From positions 1 to 22,961 of IMG/VR virus record IMGVR_UViG_3300029910_000091: a DNA stretch of 22,961 nt. The stretch is one strand, 5' to 3'. The DNA is from a virus. A program made the position numbers and the translations under genes. A model generated the notes under the pieces. The model worked only from the letters and a program-made list of their open reading frames with translations. It was not told the origin of the DNA and ran no database searches. Positions 6,241 through 13,552 of the stretch are shown here, one piece after another. The stretch's first letter is position 1; each line of letters starts with the position of its first letter.

Positions 6241-6539
6241 GCTGGGGCTCCGTAGAAGCGCTGGATTGACCCGAGCGACAGTTCTTGGACCTCATCACAG
6301 ACCATCATGCGGCCGCGATAGTGCTGGGCCGCGAGTTCGGTGAGGTTGCCGGCGAGGCAATCGAAAACGAGCTTTTGCTCAAGCTGCACCCGGTAGTCCC
6401 GGAGAAACTGGAACGCCAGGCGGGTGACCGGATGGTGCCGCCACGCCTGGAACTGCTCCGGGGTCAGCTCCCTGAGCAGGGGCGGCAGTAAGTCCGGCGA
6501 CGCTGGCGGGGCTACTTCCGCCTGTGCTGGGTTGGGCAT
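6237..6539 (-). CDS. Hypothetical protein overlapping the portal 3' end, 100 aa
   Basis: It starts at ATG 6539 with GGAG about 8 bases upstream, although this lies inside the portal gene: the first half of this gene (6379-6539) overlaps the portal tail in another frame by 161 bases. After a Pro/Ala-rich start it has LTPEQFQAWRHHPVTRLAFQFLRDYR, then YRGRMMVCDEVQELSLGSIQRFYG, a pattern (LTPEQ..AW..HPVT..F..FLRD ... RG....DE...L....IQRFYG) that recurs in small proteins next to phage portal genes. The conserved part begins within the overlap, so the overlap looks genuine. Probably a helical head-operon accessory protein. Confidence 0.78.
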   Translation of the reverse strand: MPNPAQAEVAPPASPDLLPPLLRELTPEQFQAWRHHPVTRLAFQFLRDYRVQLEQKLVFDCLAGNLTELAAQHYRGRMMVCDEVQELSLGSIQRFYGAPA

Positions 6540-8565
6540 TCAACAACTCCATCTGGAAGCGTAAGCTTTCTATCTGCGCCCCATACCAATTTTGGTTGAC
6601 TTCCTCATCGGCCTTCCGAGCCTGAGCCAGATTGAGGATCGAGCGGCTCAAGCTCTCGATCTCGGAAGCTTTGTCCTTGCCGCGGCGGAGGTCCAAATCA
6701 CCCTGCTCATGCGCGGCGCGAATTTGAACTTCCTGCTGCCGAATTTGCAACTCAGCTGCCTTCGCGGTGACTTCCGGATTGGCCGGCGGCTGCTGCACCA
6801 GCAACTCTTCCGGATTCGGGAACTGCGCCGCATCAAGCATTTGCAGGCGAATAGTCCGAGGGTTAAACCACGGATCATCCTTGAACTGCAACAGAAACTG
6901 CGCGCGTCCCAGCTTCTGCATATCCGTGATCATCCGAGGATCGGAAACAGGCTCAACGCCGGCGCCCTCCTCGTAGTCGGCGCGGGTAATCTGCTTCCAC
7001 TCAGTCCCAAGCATGTAGCCAGTCTCGATCGGGAGATAGAGCCGATTGAGTCGGAATAGCTTTTTGAATTCCTGTTTCAAGGACCGATAGATGCGCTTGT
7101 AGATCGCGCTGAAGACGGCCAGGCCCTGCTCGATCATCGCAAGCGTGGCCACCCCGCTGGTGTTGTCGCCAGGCAGATCGCCCACCATTACGTCTTTGAC
7201 GGCAGCCACTTCCTTCCCGGCCTCGATCAGGAATTGCAGCAAAGAGAACAGCACCGGGTTGGGGCCTGGAAAAGGCAGCGGGAGTACATTGTCCCGAATC
7301 GTGCCGTTGCTCACGTTGACGGGTTTGTACTCGCCGACCTGGAACCGGACCGCGCCGGTATTCATCGACAGGCCAGACCCAATGAAGCCCCCGCCAGCAT
7401 TCGCGAGGTGCCCAGCGTCGAAGAGTTGGTTCAACGTCGAGTTCACCGCCTCATTGATCGGGAACAGCAGGTGGCCAAAGCCGATGTCGTACACGCCGCC
7501 GTCCGGATTCGGAATGAACCCATATTTCGTGTAGTAGGGCACCGGCTTGATCTTGCGAATGCGATGGTCCTTCGAACTGAAGAAGACCCCGTCCATGTCG
7601 TAGGCAGCCTTGATGCGTGCGAGTTTTCCGCTCTCTTTCGAGACGGTGACGATGTAGGGCTCCGGGTAGCCGTCATCGTCGAGATCCCACCGGCGATGCT
7701 GTTCCAGGAACGTCATCTTGGCGTCTTCGTCCTGGCCGGCGTCCTGGTCTTGGCCGTAATCCTCTTCCAGGTAGAGCCCCGACCGAATGCGCTCTTCCAC
7801 CTCGTGCGGGTAGAGTTCCAGAATCTCGGTGACACGCGGCGCGGTATCGAAGCTCTTGGCCTTGTAGTTCACGCACACCTGAAGCGCGGTGACTGTCTCG
7901 CTGACGTTGCGCTGTATGCTCGGGTCGAAGTAGGACTTGCGGAACATCGTGCCGACAATCGGAAGCGTCACGAGCAGCGCATCCGTCTGCGGTTCCCACT
8001 CTTCCTGTTCGTCGAGCAGTTGCCAGGACATGTGCTGGCCGATCTTGTCGGCGCGCTGTTTTTTGATGCCAGGCGGAATCTGCCAGACCGGTCCCTGCGG
8101 CCCGGCGGCGGGTTGCTTGGTGCGCGGGTCGATCACCGGCACGCCGTCGTCAGGGCCAATGACCGAGCCCTTGACGACATTCCGGTCTTTGATGATGGCG
8201 GGATAGGCCCGCGCGGCGAACTGGATGGCGGCCGTTGTGATCATCGGGTAGATGACGTTGGAGGCGGAGGGCCAAGGATAGGTCTTCGCTTCAGTCACTT
8301 GAAGCGCAAACTTCAGCCACTTCTCGTATTTCTCCTTCCAGTCGGCACGGCTTTCCTCGTCGATATCGTAATCCCGCAGCACCGCGTTGGCGATGCGCTG
8401 CCCCTCGGCTTCGTCGATGTCGAGCGCGATATTGTCGGACTCAATCCAGCGCTTGAGCTGGTCGGCGAGCGCCATGTTGGGCTTGGCCTCGATATCGTCC
8501 ACGGCCTCGCGCGCCTCGGCATTCTCCGGCAGCTTCAGGGCAGCGAGGGCGGCGGCAGCGGTCAA
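6379..8565 (-). CDS. Portal protein, 728 aa
   Basis: The portal forms the dodecameric ring at the head vertex through which DNA is packaged and to which the neck attaches. Evidence is the length, the position directly after the large terminase gene, and motifs of large portal families: an N-terminal WIESDNIALDIDEAEGQRIAN and YEKWLKFALQVTEAKTYPWPSASNVIYPMI, a middle part with DMDGVFFSSKDHRIRKIKPVPYYTKYGFIPNPDGGVYDIGFGH broken by loops, then GDLPGDNTSGVATLAMIEQG and a long helical stem/crown region (IYKRIYRSLKQEFKKLFRLN). The C-terminus is Gln/Ala-rich helix followed by a Pro/Gly-rich tail that overlaps the next gene in another frame. The start is TTG 8565 with AAAGGA 6 bases upstream; no ATG or GTG fits better. 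Confidence 0.9.
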   Translation of the reverse strand: MTAAAALAALKLPENAEAREAVDDIEAKPNMALADQLKRWIESDNIALDIDEAEGQRIANAVLRDYDIDEESRADWKEKYEKWLKFALQVTEAKTYPWPSASNVIYPMITTAAIQFAARAYPAIIKDRNVVKGSVIGPDDGVPVIDPRTKQPAAGPQGPVWQIPPGIKKQRADKIGQHMSWQLLDEQEEWEPQTDALLVTLPIVGTMFRKSYFDPSIQRNVSETVTALQVCVNYKAKSFDTAPRVTEILELYPHEVEERIRSGLYLEEDYGQDQDAGQDEDAKMTFLEQHRRWDLDDDGYPEPYIVTVSKESGKLARIKAAYDMDGVFFSSKDHRIRKIKPVPYYTKYGFIPNPDGGVYDIGFGHLLFPINEAVNSTLNQLFDAGHLANAGGGFIGSGLSMNTGAVRFQVGEYKPVNVSNGTIRDNVLPLPFPGPNPVLFSLLQFLIEAGKEVAAVKDVMVGDLPGDNTSGVATLAMIEQGLAVFSAIYKRIYRSLKQEFKKLFRLNRLYLPIETGYMLGTEWKQITRADYEEGAGVEPVSDPRMITDMQKLGRAQFLLQFKDDPWFNPRTIRLQMLDAAQFPNPEELLVQQPPANPEVTAKAAELQIRQQEVQIRAAHEQGDLDLRRGKDKASEIESLSRSILNLAQARKADEEVNQNWYGAQIESLRFQMELLNAQPSTGGSSPASVAGLTAAPAQGADPGAVPGVAAPSGHPPGVPVSPGLPGAA

Positions 8566-8614
8566 GGCCGGTCCTTTCGTGGATAGGCGTTCATACGCGC
8601 GCCGAGGCTTTGTT

Positions 8615-11116
8615 TCAATATCCGGTCACCGAAGAGCGCGTGCGGTCATCGATCAGGCGGCCCGCGCGGTTGTAGGTCTCGTAGATCGCGTCCATGTCCC
8701 GGCCGCGCAGAGCATCGCCGAACAACCAAGCCCCGGTGTAGCCCAGGCAGTCAGCGATATGGGAGTTGCCCGTGACGAAGGTCTGTCCATTTTGTCGGCA
8801 AATCCAATTCCCAGTTCCTGTAGTAGGGCACCACACACCCGCCGCAGTTCCTACTTTGCGCGCTTTGCGGTCGATGTTCATATCAGGGCGCCGCGCAAGA
8901 AGCGTGAGAATGTAACCGTGCGGCGCCTTCCGAGTGTGGGTTCTTAATCCTGAAAGGACTGCCATCATTTGGAGGGCGTCGATTGCTTGGGCTGATTTCT
9001 GGAAAGCTCGGGGAGTAATACCTTTGGGGGCAAAGTCCCGAGCGCGAGACAGATTGTTCGGGGGAGGCAAATCACCTCCAGCATGTCCGTCGCCGCGAAT
9101 GAATTCATAAATGAAACGGCGCCTGTTTATATTGCTCATTTTCACGACAAAGTCACAGGAAGGAATTTTGTTGGGCATCCAATGGCGGATAGCCCATGCT
9201 GTTTCCTTGGTGATTCTCCACGTCTTCATGTGAGAAGAGCCTGATTTATAAGGCGAATGCTCAATTGTCCCAGCAAATTTCGCCAAAAGAGCGTCCAGAT
9301 ACGCGACATAGTTCGGGTTGTGCTTGATACTCTGGCAGAGAAGAATGGCTTCATCCTGCCGCCGGTAGCTTCCTTCGGCCATCACCCATGCGCACAACGA
9401 TATGAAGTCATGGGAGAAAGGCTGTTGTTTCCGGGGACGCTGTTCGCTCGCGGCGCACACGAACGATTGGCCCATCTTGAGATCGGCGGTCGCCACCATC
9501 TTTAGGGCGCCGAGTTTTGTTCTTATGACATTTTGATGCTGGGCTGTGGAAACGAATGAAGAATGAATTCCCCCTACGGTGACAACTGGCGCCGTCTCAG
9601 GAAACAGATTTACGGCGTTCACAGTGGTATGGATGATCCGGTCCGCGGAAAGATCGTAGCCGTACACCCTTTCCCCAACGCGGGTTTGATGATGAAATTT
9701 CCATCCTTCAAGGGTCAGAATCTCTGAGTCCAACGGAACGCAAAATCGGTTTTTGGCGGGGAGATCCGAATATCGCTCCTCCGCTGTCCTCATGCGCTGG
9801 AAGTGATACCCGCCCAGCAGTGCCCGCCGGAGCGTTTTGCAGCGGGGATGAAGGACAAACTGGGGTTTACCCCCGATCAAGGTGTTGAGCGGCTTCCTGG
9901 TGCCTTCCAGCCTCAGCGCAAGCGACTGCGGCGCCGCTTTGATGTCGATTTCCTTGGCTCGCATGATCTCGAAACAGGTACGCTCATCGGTCTGTGCGCG
10001 CTGATTGCCCGCGGGATCGCCGATATCGACGAAATCAGACGCGGGATAATTGATCGCCGAGTGCTCGAGTACCTCATCGCTAAACCGGTCAATCCCCATG
10101 CTGGTGGAAGTCATCTCATCGACGATGATCCAGCGGCCGGCCGGCGTCATCTGGGAGAAAAGGCACGCCGGCGTGAGCCCGAAGTCGTATGCCCGATAAA
10201 TCGGCACGCCGGCGAGCGTCCGCGGTTGGAGCTTCGGGTCGGAGGGACAGTGCATTTCGTCAGAATACTCCGGGAAAACCGCTTTCCCCTCGACCGCGAA
10301 TCCATACTCGCCCTTGATGTTGACCTTGATCCAATCCTCGGACTTCCCCACCCGGAGCTTTTGATAATAGCCAACTGGCAGGTTTGGCAGGTTTTCAGCG
10401 GCCGGTGATAGGCCGGAGGGTTGCTTGAAGACGGCGCTGTAGTGGTCCAGCGTCATGCCGGGGATCACCGCGGCCAAGTCCTCAACCGCTTCAGCGTGCC
10501 CTTCTCGCTCTTCGAAGAACCGATACCAATCCGAATCCGTGTCGGGTGGGTTTGTGTCGGAGATGATGCCATACCAGGATGCCCCGCCGTCCTTCTTGGC
10601 CGGATAGCGACCCACGCGGCCGGTGAGGGTGTTGAAGATCACCCATGGCACGTCGCGCCCTTCGTTGATCCAGCCGCCGGTGTATTCGGTCGAGAGCAGG
10701 TTGCCGAGCTGGTCAGGCCGATCGAGCGCGCGGAAGTTGAGTTCGATTTCCGCGTTGCGATCATCGCCGGCCTGCTTCAGCGACTTCAGGACGAAATCAT
10801 GGCTCGACGCCTTCCACGTGCCGTGGATATGCGGCGGAAACCACTGGAAGAACGTCTTGATCGTACTGTCCTCCAGCATCCGGAAGGTATTGCGGATCAC
10901 CACCCAGCGCGAGCGCCGCACGCCGTCCGGGCTGGGCCGCTGCGCTACGCCGCGCTGGGCGATTTCCCACACGCACGCCGATGATTTGCCGCCGCCGACC
11001 GGTCCTACAATGCCGCGAATGAATGCGTCCGAATCCATGAACCGGGCGATAGTGGGGCAGTCCCGGACTGAATAGGCGGCGCCCACGCTATCTGTGCGCC
11101 GTGGCGCACTCCCCAT
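8615..11116 (-). CDS. terL: Large terminase subunit interrupted by an intein
   Basis: Packaging ATPase/nuclease motor. Numbering from GTG 11122, two codons before the preferred ATG 11116: Walker A GPVGGGKS at 40-47, Walker-B-like WINE at 151-154, then an RNase H-like nuclease with AYDFG (D313), DIGDPAG (366-372) and the last motif SHIADCLGY (787-795). Between F460 and S787 lies a 326-residue intein; the joined exteins make a terminase of about 507-509 residues, a normal length. Start choice: ATG 11116 or GTG 11122 (GAAGG 5 bases upstream); both overlap the previous gene by about 30 bases. No small terminase subunit is recognisable among the genes transcribed just before it. Protein splicing is needed for an active nuclease, since the insertion separates D313/D366 from D791. 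Confidence 0.93.
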   Translation of the reverse strand: MGSAPRRTDSVGAAYSVRDCPTIARFMDSDAFIRGIVGPVGGGKSSACVWEIAQRGVAQRPSPDGVRRSRWVVIRNTFRMLEDSTIKTFFQWFPPHIHGTWKASSHDFVLKSLKQAGDDRNAEIELNFRALDRPDQLGNLLSTEYTGGWINEGRDVPWVIFNTLTGRVGRYPAKKDGGASWYGIISDTNPPDTDSDWYRFFEEREGHAEAVEDLAAVIPGMTLDHYSAVFKQPSGLSPAAENLPNLPVGYYQKLRVGKSEDWIKVNIKGEYGFAVEGKAVFPEYSDEMHCPSDPKLQPRTLAGVPIYRAYDFGLTPACLFSQMTPAGRWIIVDEMTSTSMGIDRFSDEVLEHSAINYPASDFVDIGDPAGNQRAQTDERTCFEIMRAKEIDIKAAPQSLALRLEGTRKPLNTLIGGKPQFVLHPRCKTLRRALLGGYHFQRMRTAEERYSDLPAKNRFCVPLDSEILTLEGWKFHHQTRVGERVYGYDLSADRIIHTTVNAVNLFPETAPVVTVGGIHSSFVSTAQHQNVIRTKLGALKMVATADLKMGQSFVCAASEQRPRKQQPFSHDFISLCAWVMAEGSYRRQDEAILLCQSIKHNPNYVAYLDALLAKFAGTIEHSPYKSGSSHMKTWRITKETAWAIRHWMPNKIPSCDFVVKMSNINRRRFIYEFIRGDGHAGGDLPPPNNLSRARDFAPKGITPRAFQKSAQAIDALQMMAVLSGLRTHTRKAPHGYILTLLARRPDMNIDRKARKVGTAAGVWCPTTGTGNWICRQNGQTFVTGNSHIADCLGYTGAWLFGDALRGRDMDAIYETYNRAGRLIDDRTRSSVTGY
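8765..9742 (-). mobile_element. Intein with LAGLIDADG endonuclease domain inside terL
   Basis: In-frame insertion of 326 residues. It begins with Cys461 (block A: CVPLDSEILTLEGW), has block B TxxH within STAQHQNVIR (T526, H529), and ends VTGN followed by Ser787 as the first extein residue, so splicing chemistry residues C1, TxxH, terminal N and +1 S are present. The penultimate residue is Gly rather than the common His, a known variation. Two LAGLIDADG-type helices are seen: LCAWVMAEGS (acidic E583) and FIYEFIRGDGHAGGD (acidic D678), so the homing endonuclease may be active. The DNA is visibly richer in A/T than the flanking terminase, consistent with separate acquisition. The site, just before the nuclease SHxAD motif, is highly conserved in terminases. 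Confidence 0.93.
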
Positions 11117-11357
11117 GGGCACAATCGCCTTCGGGATGCGCCATGCCGGGGTATTTCTTGGCGACCTTGGTACGAACGGCCTTCTTCTCGGCTGGCGTTC
11201 CGTTCGCGCTGACGCGGGAAAGGGCGTTCCGAGCGTGTGACCGGTCCGGGATGGGATAGCTGCCGGAGCCCTTCCCTTCCGGGCCTTTGCCCTTTCCGGG
11301 CAGCGCGAAGTCCGACTTCGGGAGCTTCTTCCGGTCAGCCGCTGTCAATTTCGCCAT
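11088..11357 (-). CDS. Small basic phage protein, 89 aa
   Basis: I prefer ATG 11357: AAGGAG lies 8 bases upstream and the product begins MAKLTAADRKKLPKSDFALPG, the usual start of this recurring phage family (KLTAA.RK.LP.SDFALPGKGKGP ... GSYPIPD.SHARNALSRVS..GTPAEK..VR.KV..KYPGM). An upstream ATG at 11408 overlaps the previous stop (TGATG) but has no ribosome site; it would add 17 residues. The protein is basic and Lys/Gly-rich with no membrane segment. The family is common beside packaging genes and has no established function. It overlaps the terL start by about 30 bases. Confidence 0.8.
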   Translation of the reverse strand: MAKLTAADRKKLPKSDFALPGKGKGPEGKGSGSYPIPDRSHARNALSRVSANGTPAEKKAVRTKVAKKYPGMAHPEGDCAHGECATAHR

Positions 11358-11407
11358 CTTCCCCGCTCCTTGCAAAGCCGCCGGCGCGTTGCCGGTGCTG
11401 ATCGGCA

Positions 11408-11620
11408 TCAGGTCTGCTCAGCGCCGTGCCGCGGAAACTGCCGGAATCCGCGATTGACGGCCGCCTGTTCCTGCTCCATCGCCGCGCGGACCTCGGGCGA
11501 CACGACGGACATCGACGTCGCGCAGCGCTCCGCAATCGACGGTTTGGTCTCTGCCCGCACAAACACCCCTTTGTCACCGGGATGGTGCGGCATGATGTCT
11601 TTCGGCATTCGGTTCGCCAT
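11408..11620 (-). CDS. Hypothetical protein, 70 aa
   Basis: It starts at ATG 11620, overlapping the stop of the gene before it (TGATG), with AAGGGG about 9 bases upstream. The product begins MANRMPKDIMPHHPGDKGVF and continues with a helical SPEVRAAMEQEQAAVNRGF, ending RQFPRHGAEQT. It is short, polar, without membrane segment or metal site. Not recognised. Confidence 0.65.
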   Translation of the reverse strand: MANRMPKDIMPHHPGDKGVFVRAETKPSIAERCATSMSVVSPEVRAAMEQEQAAVNRGFRQFPRHGAEQT

Positions 11621-11907
11621 CACTTCTTCCCCTTGATCGGCTTCTCGATTGACGCGGTGAGCACTGGCTTTTCCGGGGAGTATTCCTCGGCCGAGAAGTA
11701 CTTCCCCTTCTTCACGCCCTCACGAGCGATGATGTAGCCGTTGGAGATGGACCGGATGCGCAGCGATTCGCGATCTTCTTCCCCGAGACCGGGCATTGCG
11801 ACCGATTTGGTCCGCGTGTCGCCACGGCCGCTCCCGGTGGGCTTCTTCGTCGGCGGCCGGCCGGGCGCGTGGTGCTTAGGCGTCGGTCCCGGCACTGGTG
11901 TGCGCAT
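11620..11907 (-). CDS. Hypothetical basic protein, 95 aa
   Basis: The chosen start is ATG 11907 (GAGAGGG upstream); the frame extends further but there only mirrors the neighbouring gene, which this gene overlaps by 32 bases. The N-terminus is a Pro/Lys/Gly-rich, probably disordered tail (TPKHHAPGRPPTKKPTGSG). The C-terminal part looks folded: LRIRSISNGYIIAREGVKKGKYFSAEEYSPEKP. The arrangement SNGYIIAREG...GKYFSAEEYSP recurs in small phage proteins encoded just before terminase genes. No enzymatic motif. Confidence 0.68.
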   Translation of the reverse strand: MRTPVPGPTPKHHAPGRPPTKKPTGSGRGDTRTKSVAMPGLGEEDRESLRIRSISNGYIIAREGVKKGKYFSAEEYSPEKPVLTASIEKPIKGKK

Positions 11908-12199
11908 CGTGGCCCTCTCCCAATTTGGCGGCATGTTCGGCCAAGGCGTTCTGGATGGCGGATTTCGCTTCCTTGGCGCCGGTGACATCGGTATCCGCGC
12001 CGATTTGGCGTTCGGCCTCGGGCTTATGGGCGGCCGCGGGGTATTGCTTTGCCCACGCCTCACTCGCCCAGTCACGGGCCGCCCCTACGTCCGTGGTCCC
12101 CGCCGGCGGCATGAATGTATGGAACCGCTCACCGTCGAACATCTCGACGATGAAACCGTGCGCGGCATTCCCGGATACGGTGATTGTGGGCTCGGTCAT
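11876..12199 (-). CDS. Hypothetical protein, 107 aa
   Basis: It starts at ATG 12199 with only a weak ribosome site (AAGGCG). The N-terminal half is beta-like (PTITVSGNAAHGFIVEMFDG, RFHTFMPPAGTTDVGAARDW) and the C-terminal half is Ala/Glu/Lys-rich and helical (AEHAAKLGEGHDAH). No membrane or metal motif. It belongs to the string of small genes before the terminase. Function unknown. Confidence 0.65.
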   Translation of the reverse strand: MTEPTITVSGNAAHGFIVEMFDGERFHTFMPPAGTTDVGAARDWASEAWAKQYPAAAHKPEAERQIGADTDVTGAKEAKSAIQNALAEHAAKLGEGHDAHTSAGTDA

Positions 12200-12210
12200 T
12201 GGCGGGCGCC

Positions 12211-12504
12211 TTACGGTTCGTAGTGCTTGTGCGGGCCGTGGTCGCTGTCGGCGGTGGCGTGCATCTTTCCGGCACCACGCGGAATGCCCGGCGGGCAGCC
12301 CCGCTCTTTGTCGGAGAGCGTCTTACTCATCGTCTCCATCGACGTCATCGGTTTGGCGCCGGTGCCGGGGATCGGACCAACGCCGAAATTGCCGGCCTCG
12401 CCGGGCACGGGCGAACCCTGGCCCATGCGCTCGCGCTGGCGCACCCCGCCGACACGATCGCTGATTTCGGAGCCGGGAGCATGGGCGGCGGATTCGCGGG
12501 ACAT
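12211..12504 (-). CDS. Hypothetical Gly/Met/Pro-rich protein, 97 aa
   Basis: ATG 12504 has GGAGG 7 bases upstream and is preferred over an upstream GTG at 12591 without such a site. The product is low in hydrophobics and probably largely disordered: RVGGVRQRERMGQGSPVPGE, GPIPGTGAKPMTSMETMSKT, then LSDKERGCPPGIPRG and a His-rich end HATADSDHGPHKHYEP. Its first half is read in a different frame from the tail of the J-domain fragment, which overlaps it. No function inferred. Confidence 0.65.
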   Translation of the reverse strand: MSRESAAHAPGSEISDRVGGVRQRERMGQGSPVPGEAGNFGVGPIPGTGAKPMTSMETMSKTLSDKERGCPPGIPRGAGKMHATADSDHGPHKHYEP

Positions 12505-12709
12505 GGGAGAGCCTCCAATGGGGCGGGACACGTGTGCGCGCACTGTAGGGTAGCCGTAGCCAGATTTCAAGGATGGCGCGTGTTCGTTCACTCAGTCGGC
12601 TTCGGTCAGGATGGGCGCCTTTACTCGCGCGCCGATAGGCTTGGTGGATCTCAGCCGGAGTGGCGTCCGGAGCTATGCCAAGTACGGCGTAAAGCGCTCG
12701 CTGGCTCAC
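12323..12709 (-). pseudogene. Truncated or broken J-domain (DnaJ-like) gene
   Basis: From GTG 12709 the first 45 or so residues are a clear J-domain start: LYAVLGIAPDATPAEIHQAYRRASKGAHPDRSR, with helix II and the HPD motif at residues 33-35, which stimulates DnaK ATPase. Helices III and IV are not recognisable. After about residue 50 the frame becomes Arg-rich and runs through the whole first part of the next gene in another frame, typical of non-coding translation in GC-rich DNA. I read this as a J-domain gene whose 3' part was lost, or at best a short J-peptide. The GTG follows the stop of a 27-codon gene by one base. Confidence 0.55.
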
Positions 12710-12710
12710 A

Positions 12711-12794
12711 TCAGCCCCTCAGCGCTATCAGCACAAGCCCCAGCAGCGATACGCCACACGCAACGGCGGCCAGGGTATAAACGATCTCAGCCAT
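12711..12794 (-). CDS. Single-pass membrane peptide, 27 aa
   Basis: ATG 12794 overlaps the last 8 bases of the preceding HTH gene and has GAAGGA about 9 bases upstream. The product starts MAEIVYT, continues with one hydrophobic helix LAAVACGVSLLGLVLIAL and ends RG. It fits exactly between the HTH gene and the J-domain fragment. A membrane location is likely; the role is unknown. Confidence 0.55.
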   Translation of the reverse strand: MAEIVYTLAAVACGVSLLGLVLIALRG

Positions 12795-12984
12795 TTTGTT
12801 TTTCCTTCGCGATTTGGTCAGAAATATGGGCTACCCAGGATATCGCGCCTTCCCATAGGCCGTTGACTTCCGGAAGCGCCTCTACCCGCGCGATCGTCCA
12901 TGTACTTGTGTCCAGGATGCGCCCAAGGGCCTGGCGGGTAAGCCGCAGGCGTTTGCGGGTCGAACGAAACTCGGCACCAGTCAT
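12787..12984 (-). CDS. Small HTH (XRE-like) DNA-binding protein, 65 aa
   Basis: The chosen start is ATG 12984, in ATGA overlap with the previous stop. The product begins MTGAEFRSTRKRLRLTRQALG and continues RILDTSTWTIARVEALPEV, the pattern of an XRE helix-turn-helix (..FR..R..L.LT...LG..L......I...E). The C-terminal helix WEGAISWVAHISDQIAKEK may mediate dimerisation. Its position inside an operon, rather than at a divergent promoter, suggests a secondary regulator or plasmid-type partner rather than the main repressor. Target sites are not identified. Confidence 0.75.
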   Translation of the reverse strand: MTGAEFRSTRKRLRLTRQALGRILDTSTWTIARVEALPEVNGLWEGAISWVAHISDQIAKEKQNG

Positions 12985-13229
12985 TCTCCCGGCCAGATCG
13001 CAACGATGTCTCGGGCAAGCAAGAAGCTTATACCACACCCGCGCCCGGTAATGGCGGATTCTACCGACCCTTCCCGCTCAATAATCGCATCTACCCGACA
13101 TTGCATTCTGATCGCTAATTGCTGACACAAGAAAGCGATGAGAATGCTTTCGTCGTGGCCGTCGATCGGCGTAACGGCAAGATCGGCTTCATCAACGCGT
13201 GGGTCCTGCTCGGTGGCGGGGTTGGTCAT
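12981..13229 (-). CDS. Hypothetical protein, 82 aa
   Basis: The start ATG 13229 overlaps the previous stop (ATGA), and the end overlaps the HTH gene start. The product has an acidic N-terminus (MTNPATEQDPRVDEADLAV) and a helical core ESILIAFLCQQLAIRMQCRVDAI, then a C-terminal LLARDIVAIWPGE. It opens with the same MTNP as the gene before it, though the two share nothing further. No enzyme or metal motif. Unknown. Confidence 0.65.
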   Translation of the reverse strand: MTNPATEQDPRVDEADLAVTPIDGHDESILIAFLCQQLAIRMQCRVDAIIEREGSVESAITGRGCGISFLLARDIVAIWPGE

Positions 13230-13552
13230 GACTTCGGTTCCCACCATCTGCCGATCTTTCCGCAATATCCGAAACTCCACCACCACGAAGCCTCGCGCTG
13301 CAATTGGCATCGGGAAGGGGCTTCGTCGCGGCTCCCCGTAACCCGGTCGTATTCGTTATTCTTTGCGTGATGACAGTGGCCTTTGAATTCCCATTTGCAG
13401 TTGATGCAAAGTCGAGGGAGATCGGCAGACTGAGGGGGAGAACTAAGGGATGGGCATCGCTTTTCGATCACCCTCCGCAAGGTCGCCTCGAAAAATCCGT
13501 CTTCCAAAGCAGCGTCCGATAGCACTTCTGCTAATGTGGTGGGGTTGGTCAT
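13226..13552 (-). CDS. Cys-rich, probably zinc-binding phage protein, 108 aa
   Basis: It starts at ATG 13552 (GAGAGGA upstream; ATGA overlap with the ASCH gene stop). The N-terminal half is a helical arm (TLAEVLSDAALEDGFFEATLRR). The C-terminal half has a Cys/His set: CINCKWEFKGHCHHAKN, then RVTGSRDEAPSRCQLQ and GYCGKIGRWWEPK. The pattern C..C......C.H ... V.G ... C..R ... CG..G.WWEPK recurs in small phage proteins and likely binds one zinc. No DNA-binding or nuclease role is established for it. Confidence 0.75.
   Translation of the reverse strand: MTNPTTLAEVLSDAALEDGFFEATLRRVIEKRCPSLSSPPQSADLPRLCINCKWEFKGHCHHAKNNEYDRVTGSRDEAPSRCQLQREASWWWSFGYCGKIGRWWEPKS

Noticed and set aside
7234-8586. 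Plus-strand open frame of 450 codons opposite the portal gene
   Set aside because: It mirrors the portal reading frame; composition is that of complementary GC-rich codons and it has no motif or ribosome site.
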